DNA of 64,000 nucleotides, taken from Tetracentron sinense (taxonomy: Eukaryota; Streptophyta; Magnoliopsida; Trochodendrales; Trochodendraceae). Within the stretch, counting starts at the first letter, position 1; each line of letters begins with the position of its first letter. A model generated the notes under the pieces. The model made no database searches. It was not told the DNA's origin and worked only from the letters and a program-made list of their open reading frames with translations. The translations under genes and the position numbers were made by a program. Below, piece by piece: positions 1 to 10,600 of the stretch. The DNA lies in NCBI GenBank assembly GCA_015143295.1, contig CM026551.1, positions 9,568,499 through 9,632,498 on the forward strand, read 5' to 3'.

Positions 1-700
1 AGAGGTGACTATTGCTCATAAATAAAAAATGGTGAAACAGGGTTGGTCGAAATTCGTAAGAAGAAAAACAAAGGAGATATGCACCATAAAAAAGAAAGAA
101 AGTGATTACACCATTAAATACATATACAACGAGAAATACAAGAATAAGAAGTCATAAATTGTTGCTTGAAATTCATAGCCTCAGAGCAATCAAAACAACT
201 CAAAGGCCCACAGAATCTAGGCATTTGGCTCAATCATAGACCCTACCCGAACCCCTAATCCCAAAACCTAACTAATTTAAAACACGTCTACATTCAGCAC
301 GAGAGGAATGATAGGTGACTAAGTTAATATTTGTTTAAAACCGGAGACTGTAGGAACCTTAGTTTATAGCTAATATTGATTCATCCGTGGGCAACATAAT
401 GTGTCACTAGATATGTCAAAGCTAAATATATTTAAAAGAAATAGTTATATCATTCTATTCATAAAAGTACAAGGAGTATACAAAATTTTATATGGATGTA
501 ATTACCTTTTATCTTTTATAAAAAAAACTATAATGTAAAGTATTATGTGATTATTACGTATTAAATCTCTATTTCCTATTTCTATTAAGCTTCCTCTTCA
601 GTATAGTAGAGTCCTAAATGGGCTCTCCTTCCTTTTCCACTCGATTAAAAAAGGATTCTTATGTTTTTGGGAGATATATCAAGCCTTCACCAGCCTTAAG
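1..700. other. AT-rich intergenic DNA, nothing recognised
   Basis: No reading frame with family-like composition, no terminal repeats and no tRNA-like fold were seen. Short poly-A and AT-rich runs dominate. Confidence 0.5.
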
Positions 701-850
701 GTACTGCCTTGCTTAAGGTATTGCCTCCCATTGTTGGTGGACTCTCTCGTTCGGCCCCTAATAAGAGTCATGGGGTAGGGTATCCTACAACTACAGCCAG
801 GCCTCATCATAGTCTGATTATTTATATACCCTTTTCTTATGTAATGATTG

Positions 851-871
851 TCTCTCTCTCTCTCTCTCTCT
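851..871. repeat. (TC)n microsatellite
   Basis: About ten perfect TC units. The surrounding 870-1740 region has no gene I can support. Confidence 0.9.
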
Positions 872-1739
872 TCAAATGGATGTTATATATTTTCTTTCAA
901 TATATGTTTAAATTAAGTAGTGACTACTGGTTAATGACCTTATGATATTTTTAGGCAACCCTAGTTACCGTAGAGATCAACCACTAAAGCTACTACAAGG
1001 GGCCTCCACTCCTCCTTAAAGCATGCCTTTTGGAGTGAGTATGTGGAGTGGTTGGGTTCAAAGTTAGGGTTCCGTTCAGGTGTGAGTTGGATGGGTGATT
1101 TTGGGGAGTGGTGGTTCTTTCCTGTAAATCCTTATGAAAAGTTATATTTGTGGCTTATTTTGCTTATATATTTAAAATGTATTTTTGTCATATTCTTACA
1201 GATCAGATATGCAACCTTGCTATGGAGACATAAGGCTTGAAGAATTGCACACTAAAAATGAGGAATGTTTTAGCAACACAATCACTGTTGTGATTGTTCC
1301 TCTATATATTGACGGTTCAGAAATTGTTAGAAAGGCATAGAAGAGATACAACTTAAGCTTAGGTTTGGGCCTAAATAAAGCAGTTGGAAAGGATTTTAGG
1401 ATAGGATATCTTGGTACCTTAACGAGGTATGGTTCAGTTCTCATATCTCATGTTCTGAAAATATAAATTTGAATTTCAAGACAGTTTAGGGGTCATTATG
1501 AAAAAAATATAAAATAGAACTTCATGATATGCAATACACTACTTATTGGACATAGGTCTTCCATTGAATATATAACTTCACCAGCAAGGCATCAAAACTT
1601 GAAGTGGATTTTTTCAGAGAAGCCACACGTCAGTAGCTGCTACGATCTCTGGTTTACTGGTAGAAGAAAGATAGCGAAGCTCCAATCTGAGGGGGCGGGT
1701 GTACACCCTAAAATATGCTCCAATGCCAAAGTAATTGTG

Positions 1740-2300
1740 GGAAGAAGATGATGAATAGTAAAAACACTGAAGCACTGAGAGAGATGAGAATTCTAGTGAT
1801 CAATTCTAAGTTGGTTGATCGATCCTTATGCACTGGGTCTCTGGGGGTATTTATAGGTTAAGCTCTGGATGCTCATTGAATGACCATTGATGACAATGGA
1901 TGACCATGTCACTAGCTTTGCACTCATTACTAAATATGTCAGACATATTTGGAGCCTTACGTATCACACGCATGAGCCTACAATTTCTAAGATCGGTTTC
2001 GGGTTGAAAACCTATCTGAGGTGACTAACAATAAATTGTAAGACAGTGCTTTCCACCTAACGTTAGAGGAGAATGATTGTCTCCTGAGGATCGGGTCCTG
2101 ATAGTCGGTCTCATTATTGACTAAAGCACGGGTTCGTTGTTGCACCGAGAACGATATCGTTGTCTTGATGACTACGAGTTTGTTGTCTAAATGACAACGT
2201 TCCCGTTGTGCTGAGCACAACGAGTCCGTTGTCATACGTACAACAAATACGTACTCAAAAGGCGTACAAGCTCGTATCCACTGTTTATAACATCAAAGAC
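1740..2300 (-). promoter_or_regulatory. LTR-like promoter region, minus strand
   Basis: Read on the minus strand, CTATAAATACCCC (1844-1856) is followed by a CT-rich leader, as in plant LTR promoters. Upstream of it (2120-2320) is a cluster of GTTGT/ACAAC words in both orientations. No PBS or paired LTR was found, so it may be a solo or truncated LTR. Confidence 0.3.
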
Positions 2301-2775
2301 ATGCTCGTTGTCACAACATACACATATTTTACGAATTTTATCATTTACATTTAGCTCCTTTATGATGCTTTGAATGTAGTTCAAAGTGTCATAAATCTCT
2401 CAGCACACTAGAAGAAGAATACCTCAGTCAGTAGGCATTGAAACGTAGCTTGTACTATACCCGAAGTTGTATCGTTGTGTTAGCAGTAGCACGTTTACAA
2501 AAACTATCACATCTCATTAATATATGGCAACCTGTCATCATTACTTTTTCGAAACTCGAGACGCTTCGTTCTTTCCGACGGTTACTCTGTTTGTCTAAAA
2601 AAGACAATCATGCCCTTATTGTTGCTGACGTGTACACCGGAGATGAAGGCTAACTCCATCCTGAAAGAAGATTAGTTTGACACGCTATATTTGAATTTAT
2701 GAAAATGACTATCTTGCCCCCACATTTGACCACGTGTTTGGTAATGATAGAGGCTTTTCTTGTCTTTGACACTGT

Positions 2776-2784
2776 TATAAATAG
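2776..2784 (+). promoter_or_regulatory. TATA box-like sequence, plus strand
   Basis: TATAAATAG is followed by a CT-rich stretch at 2800-2880. There is no recognisable coding sequence downstream, so this may belong to a decayed LTR. Confidence 0.3.
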
Positions 2785-2989
2785 AGCGCACATAGAGGTT
2801 CTTCTCCCTTACTTGAACTTTTGCACTATTACTCTACCAGAATCTCTTCTCACCGACGATTTGCAGCCCTCTGATTTTTCAGTTTCTCAGCACAATTTAG
2901 TCATCTCTTGTGTGATTTTTTATATCCTATTAAAAGTAGCTAATTTAATTTAAGCATTTAAAAATACATAATTTTATTGTTATATATAA

Positions 2990-4557
2990 ATTTTATCTTA
3001 TTATTATATAACTTCAACAAAGTAAGTTTGCATCATTATAAAAAAAAAAAATTATCTCATCTCATCTAAAAATTTAATGTGTCAAAATTATTTAAAAGTT
3101 TTAGAAATGATGATATTTTTTATAAATAAAAAAGTTCTTTAAATAATTCTATTTAAATAATCAGTTATTATAAATAAAAGTTTACATAGAAGATAAAATG
3201 TTAATCTCTTCCTATTCTTCAACTCGAAACAACTACTAATTAAATTTTTTCTAGTGGGACTCGTATTAACATTACCACTGATTTGCATAATATAACAAAA
3301 TGCAAAATAAAAATTAAATAGAGATACCATGTTAAGATACTCAATTTCTTATAGAGTATTTACTAATTATAGAGTTAATATAATTAATTATAACCTAAGT
3401 AAATCAATATAATTTATATATAAGGAAAGATTTAGGGTAGACTATTATTTTAGGAAAGATATTTTTCCTTCGTTTATTATTGTTAATTGTTTTTTACAAT
3501 TAATTGAGAGATGAAGAACTTTAGATGAAACCATTTGACAATTTAAAACCAATGAATATCAAGAATAATTTGAATTTCATTTTTTTTACTCCTAATATCA
3601 ATGATAGCATGAATCTCATTAATTTCAATGAGAATAATCTATGCTATTACAAATTGCTACTGCAAGAGCAAAATAGAAGATCCAAAATAGTGTCTAAAAT
3701 GCACTAATACTCTGCCAAAACTTTATGTAGAGACTCATAAGCTTAAAGGTAAGTAATGTCATAACCAAAACTTGACAGCTTTCAATAGCATCGAATTACC
3801 CAAAATATAGTACCTGAAAATGCACTCATGCCATAATGCACCCAGACTTAAGAACTTCCTAATAGATACCGTGAAAACAAACTTCGTAAGATTTCCACTC
3901 TAGATGCTCCAATGTTTAGGAAAAACCTCCCTAGTGAACCAAACTAACTAAAATCTACAACATGTCAAATTCATAAATGTTTGAGAATGAAAAGTTTCTT
4001 GTGGATTTGTTTATTATTTATAGGGGATTAGGGAGAAGGTAAACTAAGAGTTAAAAAAAATTGAGGGTACTAGATGTTACAATTTAATAAATTACAATTA
4101 AAGAATTAGAATGTGGAGGGAAGGAATAAGAAACTCTTAGACATCATATTTTTAATAATTTAAATGTCACAACTTAATTAGTTGCAATTAAATAGTAGAA
4201 TTAGAAGAAAAAATAAATATTTAATGTTACAATTTAATTAATTGTAATTAAAAAAAATAGAATGTGAATGGATGAAAGTGAGCAATTAACCCATCACTTA
4301 ATTAGTAAGGAAGAGCAATAATTAAAAGGGTGATGTAGTGTTTTCTTATTGGATCAATTAGAAGATATGTTACATGAGCTAAAATAGAAAATAAAAGCCA
4401 ATGAAATATGACACGTGGAACCAACCAGCATATAGTATTAGTATAGATAGATTTCAAATGAATGAAAGTAATTAAGAGGAACTTTTGACTCCCACTTTTA
4501 GATATGAACTCTTGCAGTAATTTTGGGTGAGTGATCCCCAACAATTAAGTCCCCTTC
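2990..4557. repeat. AT-rich intergenic DNA with a threefold motif at 4065-4255
   Basis: The stretch is very AT-rich with no gene. Near 4073, 4161 and 4220 a unit built on a palindromic ACAATTTAATTAATTGT-like core recurs, each followed by AGAATT/AGAATG. The copies are diverged. Confidence 0.5.
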
Positions 4558-5299
4558 CATTTTCTGTTTTTTGTTTTTAAAAACAAAAATTTGAAAATTT
4601 TTACACAAAACATGTTTGGTAAACATGTTTTTACTTTCTGTTTTTAAAAATTAGTATAAAAATTTTAGAAAATCAAAGGAACAAAAATTTTCTACTACCT
4701 CTATTTTTGAAAACAAAAAACAAAAATGGAAAACACGGACCCACCATCACTACCCATCACCACCACCAACCACAACAACCACCACACCACCACCACTACA
4801 CCACCACCCACCACCACAATACTACCACCGCCACCATCCACCTCCACCATAATACTACCACCATCCACCACACCACCACCACTCACCACCCACCACCACC
4901 ACCTCCACTGCCACCCAGCACTATAATACTACCACCACCACCACTACTCACCACCCACCACCACCACCTCCACTGCCACCCACCACCACAATACTACCAC
5001 CACCACCATCCACCACCACCATAATACTATCACTATCACTATCCACCACCACCACACCACCACTACTCACCACCCACCACCACCACAATACAACCACCCA
5101 CTACATCCACCGCCACCACTCACCACTACCACTACCATGAATTGAAATTATTTAATCATATTTACCATACACGTTTTTCTGTTTCTCTTTTTAAAAAAAT
5201 AAGTAATAGTTAGTAATACCAAACATTTTCCAACTTTAAAAAAATTGAAAACAAAAAGTCGTTTTCAATTTTTAAAAACAAAAAATAAAAACAGAAGTG
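4558..5299. mobile_element. MITE with imperfect inverted termini
   Basis: The left end TTTTCTGTTTTTTGTTTTTA is mirrored by the right end, whose reverse complement reads CTTCTGTTTTTATTTTTTG. Both continue into AAAA(C/T)-rich sequence. The centre is the CCA repeat block. No coding sequence is present. A clear target-site duplication was not found, so the superfamily is open. Confidence 0.6.
4737..5140. repeat. CCA/CAC-rich trinucleotide repeat block, 400 bp
   Basis: Nearly every trinucleotide is CCA, CAC or a one-base variant. Long open frames through it (His/Thr/Pro-rich on plus, Gly/Val-rich on minus) are a by-product of the repeat and are not genes. Confidence 0.9.
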
Positions 5300-5359
5300 T
5301 ATCCAAACTGCCCCTAAGCTTTTGGCTTGACTAGGTCAATTGATTCCCTAGCTAGTTAG

Positions 5360-5834
5360 AAGAAGGGGGCGGAGGTCCCCCCCCTCCTAACCCTACCCTA
5401 CCCTACCTTACCCCTAATGGGAAAACTCCTATTCCGTTCCCGTCTCAAACCCGAGTCGGGGCGGGTGACCCATCCCCGTTGATCAAAACCCGAGTCGGGG
5501 CGGGTGACCCATCCCCGTTGATCAAAACCCTTCTTAACCCCGTCCTCGTCTTGCTCCGCCCCACCCCGTTAAGCACTAGTCGGGTAGGTTGGGGCGGGGC
5601 GGTTCAATATTTTATATTGTAAGTAATATATTGAGATAACTATAGGATTAATATAATGGTAACATAGTAATTTCACAATATAAACAAGCTACTTAAACTC
5701 ATTCCTGGCCTAAACCCGTGTCAGATTTAACTCTTCATTTCCAACCCACCCCTACACAATTTAAGAGCTCCCCAAACCTGTTCCAGTACAGGCGGGGCAG
5801 GTTACCTGAGTAACCCGGCTGTTGCCATCCCTAA
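5360..5834. mobile_element. GC-rich MITE-like remnant with 39 bp tandem repeat
   Basis: A GC-rich island contains two tandem copies of a 39 bp unit at 5448-5525 containing GAGTCGGGGCGGGTGACC. It ends at 5834 in TTGCCATCCCTA, whose reverse complement TAGGGATGGCAA is a common plant hAT-MITE terminus. The matching left terminus is not obvious. Confidence 0.45.
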
Positions 5835-6358
5835 GCGTGAGTGACTTTGCTTCCATTGTAGGTTCTGCATCACTAGGAGTCTAGTGGGCTGGGTTAGGTT
5901 TAGGCTCAAGTTTGGGTCTGAAGTTGAGTTCAGACTGAAAATTTCGCTAGCCCAAGGGTCCAGCCTAGCCTGAATATATATATTTGAATACCCAAGAATC
6001 ATACACCCCCGCCTCTTGCGTGAGTGGTAGGGGTGTGACATTCAATGGAGTAGGTCTAGGGATCTAATCCCACCCGGGTATGAGTAAGCGAGAGTTCCAC
6101 TGCCCAAGCTAAGCTAACTACTACTGACCAGTCTGACTCTACTAAGAATTTCCATGAAAAAAAAAGAGAAGAGAATACCCAATTATCATTTTCGACCGTA
6201 GGATGTTTAAACTGTCCATTATTTACAACTATAAAACTACATCTAACATAATAAAAGTAACAAAACCTAAATCTAAATCGATAGTAGAACCATACAAAAA
6301 TGCATGTATGAGTTGGACTAATTCCGACCCTACAAAAGCCATGGGGCAGTATTTGTTA

Positions 6359-6565
6359 GTTTTTTTTTTGGAACTCAGGGTGGTCCCCAACCCTTTGGGT
6401 CTGGACTAATCCCTGAGGGTGCGACGTGAGCCCGCAACCCGCCACACCAGATAAGTTCGAGTAAACCCTTGCGGGGCTAACCCCAAAGGGGGAGTGAGAA
6501 ATGGAACCCATGACCTCTCACTTGGGGAAAGGCCTAGGAATCACTGGTCCACCCCTTTGGGGTTA
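6359..6565 (-). mobile_element. SINE-like element
   Basis: On the minus strand the copy starts near 6565, carries a tRNA B-box-like GGGTTCCATTTCTC (about 6499-6512), then a GC-rich body, and ends in an oligo-A run (T run at 6360-6369 on plus). A clean target-site duplication is not visible. It could also be a decayed tRNA-derived repeat. Confidence 0.4.
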
Positions 6566-6714
6566 ATGTGGGATTTGAATCCACGCCCTTTAGTAGAATG
6601 ATTGGGCCTACATTTGTGATGCGAGGAGTGCAAATCGTAGTTGCAGAATCCAAATTTTTTTCCAAAGGACACTTGTCATTCCATAGTAAGAGCTTGGAAA
6701 TCTGCAACTGAGGC

Positions 6715-7270
6715 TAGTATTTTTTGAAAATTGAACTTGCCCTCTTAATGATGGGCACCGATTTTTGAAAATCGGACCAGATTAGCAGGTTGAACAGGTA
6801 AAACCGGAAACGACAGGTCAACGGTCCTCAAAACCACCAAAACCGAAGTAATTAAAAACCGGTTTTAAAATTAAAATAGATAACTGGAAAAATCGTCCAG
6901 TTCAACCGGTGATTTACTCGGGAAAATCCAGCAAAAAATATTTTTTTGAAGGGCGATTCACCTAAAAGGTCATGCTTTGCATTTTTATTACCTAAAAGGG
7001 CATGCTTTTAACATATTTATCAAAAAAGGCATACTTTATATTTTTATTACCTAATAGGGTATGCTTTTGACATACCCTTAGCTACGCATATAAAACCCAA
7101 ACACGGATAAGGGTAATATTGGAGTACATACCCTATTTGGTAAAATTTTCAAACCATGTCCTTTTAGGTGATATTTTTGATTTAGGGTGACTAATCAGTG
7201 CTTTGATAAAAGCACATGGTTCATTCGGGCCGAACCAGAACCGCTCACCCAGCCGGTTCGAGGCCCGGTC
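6715..7270. mobile_element. nested MITEs just upstream of RPN1
   Basis: An inner element at about 6957-7185 has inverted ends CACCTAAAAGGTCATG and its mirror CATGTCCTTTTAGGTG, with four internal copies of a CCTAAAAGGGCATGC-like word. It is embedded in sequence rich in AACCGG-type palindromes (6780-6920 and 7230-7270), which probably represents an older MITE split by the inner one. Confidence 0.5.
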
Positions 7271-7339
7271 CGTGGAGTTGTTGATAGTTGATACTGTTAT
7301 GAAGTTAGTTACGCCAAAACGACTAGCACGTTGAGTTCG

Positions 7340-7400
7340 TTATGAATAAATAAAATAATATTTTCTCTCAAAGAAAAGACAAAAGGAATTATAAATGCTC
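7340..7400 (+). promoter_or_regulatory. probable RPN1 core promoter
   Basis: An AT-rich stretch with AATAAATAAAATA at about 7345-7357 and TTATAAATG at 7389-7397 precedes a CT-rich leader typical of plant 5' UTRs. A TATA box at 7390 would put the transcription start near 7420, about 150 bp before the start codon. This is inferred from sequence only. Confidence 0.4.
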
Positions 7401-7539
7401 AGCACACACAGACACTCCCTCATTTACGGTTTCTCAGTTCAAAGCGTTCGTTGGTGTTTGCAGCAAAAAACTTCGTCAGGCACCAAGCTAGGGTTTCAGC
7501 TGTCTTCTCTCACTTCACTTTTTTTTTTTCTCTCTCTCT

Positions 7540-7566
7540 ATGGATTATCCTTTATTAGATCTCTGA
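7540..7566 (+). other. short upstream ORF in the RPN1 leader
   Basis: ATG at 7540 opens an eight-codon reading frame (MDYPLLDL) whose TGA at 7564-7566 lies two bases before the RPN1 start at 7569, in a different frame. If it lies in the mRNA, ribosomes would have to leak past or re-initiate immediately. A role in expression is inference. Confidence 0.45.
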
Positions 7567-7568
7567 AC

Positions 7569-7664
7569 ATGACGATGGGTAACAATGGCGGATCCTCAAA
7601 AGAGGTTTCTCTGAAGGCCCCGTCCAAAAACCCCAAAAAGGACGGAAAGAAATACCAATTTCTC
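7569..7664 (+). CDS. RPN1: RPN1 exon 1 (start codon)
   Basis: The exon encodes 32 residues starting MTMGNNGG, rich in Lys and Ser, as in plant RPN1 N-termini. I chose the ATG at 7569; the second ATG at 7575 is nearly equivalent. An in-frame ATG at 7395 would add 58 residues but sits on the TATA-like sequence, so it is probably untranscribed. The donor is GTTAGT at 7665, a slightly weak but normal plant donor. Phase at the exon end is 0. Intron 1 is 111 bp. Confidence 0.85.
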
Positions 7665-10600
7665 GTTAGTTCAAAACCCTAGTTTCTTTTTCTTTGTAGT
7701 AAGAATTTCATCTTCATTTTTCCGTTCGTCATGCAATTTGCTCTTCTGATACACACGGTTATTCGAAAATTTCAGTCGGATGAGGATTTGGCCTTGAAGC
7801 AGCATGTGGAAGAGTACATCGAGAGGGTTCAAGATTCGGATCCTGATGTGCAGAGGCTAGCCATCGGATGGATCTGGTAATCACTATGTTCTTAGTTTAA
7901 ACGATTTTCTGCGTTTTTCCTTTCCCTATTTTGGTTTGAGGTTGGTGTCTGTCTGTGTGTGTTTCCCTAAATTTTCTGCTACCATTTGTTTTCTTCTGTT
8001 AAATTGGGTTCTTTGTGATGTGTAATTCATAGGAACTCTGGCTAGCAGGGTTAGTTAATGCGGACACTTAATTGCATTCGTTACCAATATTGGCTGCCTG
8101 GGAAGTAAAATAAAAAAAAATCATAAAAAGTAATATCAGGGAATTATAAATATCTCTGAATTGAGCAATTTGGAATGTCTGTGTTCAATAATAGTTATGA
8201 TGGATGTTAGGGTCATCTGCAACAATTCTCTAATCTGTAAAATTGAATATGTAGAAGTAACACCATGGGCTTGTACCAGTGGTAGCGTGTCTCCACCTTT
8301 GGTGTAGGTTCCAAGATCAAGTCCTGATAAATGCGATGGCTGTAATATCTGTCCTCTGCCAAGCTTCAAATGGTAGGTATTAACCCACTAACCTGGAACA
8401 GATATTAATAGTAAAAAAGAATATGTAGAGGTATACCTCACAGATCACACCTTTAGTATGCAAAGTAAATTTCTGTTAAAGCCTCATGATTGTCCCAGAT
8501 ATATAGTAGCAAGGCTAAGTCATGACCGGATCATAAGTCTGCTAGTTAAGTTGCCCATTTTTAGGTAATCTGGGGTCTATTTAAAGATCCTAAGAGAGAT
8601 GGTGGGGTGGGATTTGGGAGTCAGAAGCAAGAAAACTTTCAATCTTATATGATGATTGAAGAGTCCATTTCCTTGATGCCTCTTTGGGTTTGTTCTTACC
8701 TCTGGTTGCCAGGTAACAAGCAAGCAATTAGGGTTCCTTAGGCGCCTAGGAGTTGCCTAAGCGGGTATAAATTTTTTTAATTGATTAATTTCATAGTAAT
8801 TAATTGACAAAATTCAAATGAGATGTTGAAATGAACAAATCAAAATCATACTACTATTACTATAAAACGCACGAGGAATTTTAAAGGTACTTTTAAGTTT
8901 TAGAAAGAAGAGCAATTTATCCTAGGTTCATTAGACTTAACTAGCCATGTATATATATATATATATATATATATAGATTAGTAATCAGAGCAATATATTA
9001 ATCAGGACAAGAAATATATCGAAGGCAACAAAATAGAGAGATTACGAGGATGTAAACTCAATTGAAAATAATCAAAAGGAAACAAAGATAACCCTAGGTC
9101 TACCGTGAAGCCTGCCTAGACTACTCAATCATAGAAACAAACTCATCACCTCTCCCAAAGCCTCCCCTTCACGTCGAATGGAAATCCAACCTAAGAGCAG
9201 CAAACGAATTCGAGATCAAATACCTACTATTGAAAAATGAGAGTCCTAAAACACACTCAAGTGTCTCTGTTTTCCAAATCGACCATGAAATAGCTCTAGG
9301 TAGAAACGACCAAATAACCGATTGCACACTATCCACACTTGCCAGAAATCAACAATATAAGAAGTTGTGAAAGGAAAAAGGAAAGACCCAATCCACCCCT
9401 ACCTGAAAAACCTCCATATCTCACACACAATGAGACAATGCAAAAGCAGATGATCCACCATCTCTTACGTTTGAAGAAACAAGAAACAACGGTTAGCCAT
9501 CTTCCACCCTCTACTCTTAAGTGATCACATGTAAGTATTTTGTTCAAAGATGCATTTCGTAGGAAAAAAGATACCTTATAGGAAATACCTGGATTCCACA
9601 CAAGCTTATGAAGAAAGGAATCTGAATAAGCCAACTTGAAGGACTGTAACAATGATCTTATTGAGAAACAACCCTTGTGGCCTTTAGACCAAATTCTAAC
9701 GTCTTTGTCTTGAGCACACGAAGAAAGATAACCAATGGACTCTAGCAGCTGATCTATATCCCCAATTTCCCAATCATTCAGACCCCTTTGCAACTTCAGA
9801 CCCCACCTCACACCACTCTAGCACCACTCGACTCAATACTTCTTAGTCTATAACTTATAATATATTATTATATTTATGTGTCTAATTTAGTAACTATATA
9901 TCTAATAGTTCTTAGTCTTATTACTATTGTGGTAATACTGTGATCTAATGCTCTATTTGAATTCTATTTCCATTGGGTCGTACTAAATGTTACAACTAAT
10001 ATTCTAATATGGTATACTTATCAATGGGTTTTATAATAGGATTTACCATTTCAATAGGTTGAGGGGTCACACGTAGGTATGGTAGTACAAGGACTATTTA
10101 TTTTGATCGATAAAGCAACCATATATTAATCAAAAAGAGCTAGAGAGACATATTTTACAAGATTGTAAACCGAAGAAAAACCAAAATATACATAACAAGT
10201 AAGAATCAAAAAGGCAGCGTAATAGTTGTTTGGATTAAGAGGGGCATGCTCTCAACCCAAGAGCGCTCTCAGATCTGATCCCTCTTGCTGGATGCTTGCC
10301 CATTCTAAGACCAATACGCGTGTACCGTGTACGAGAGCAAATATGATGTAGAGAAGAAAGAGAGTTCTCAAAAACTCTCTTGTTTCGCTCTTTCCAAATT
10401 ACCCATTGAATGGCCCCAAGAAGGACCGCCTAAATTGCATTCTGGGCACTATCCGCACTAACCAAAACCCAACAAGATAAGAAACTGTGAAAGGAAGAAG
10501 AGAAGATCCAATCCACCTCTACTCGGGATTGAAAGTACCCCCAGATCACACCCACTATAAGACAATGCAACAACAAGTGATCGATTCTCTCTTCCACATA

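Noticed and set aside
4701..5024. Long His/Thr/Pro-rich and Gly/Val-rich open frames
   Set aside because: They are translations of a CCA trinucleotide repeat in different frames and have no start context or conserved domain.
5385..5415. Telomere-like CCCTA repeats
   Set aside because: The units read CCCTA/CCTTA (5 bp), not the plant CCCTAAA heptamer, and cover only 30 bp within a GC-rich element.
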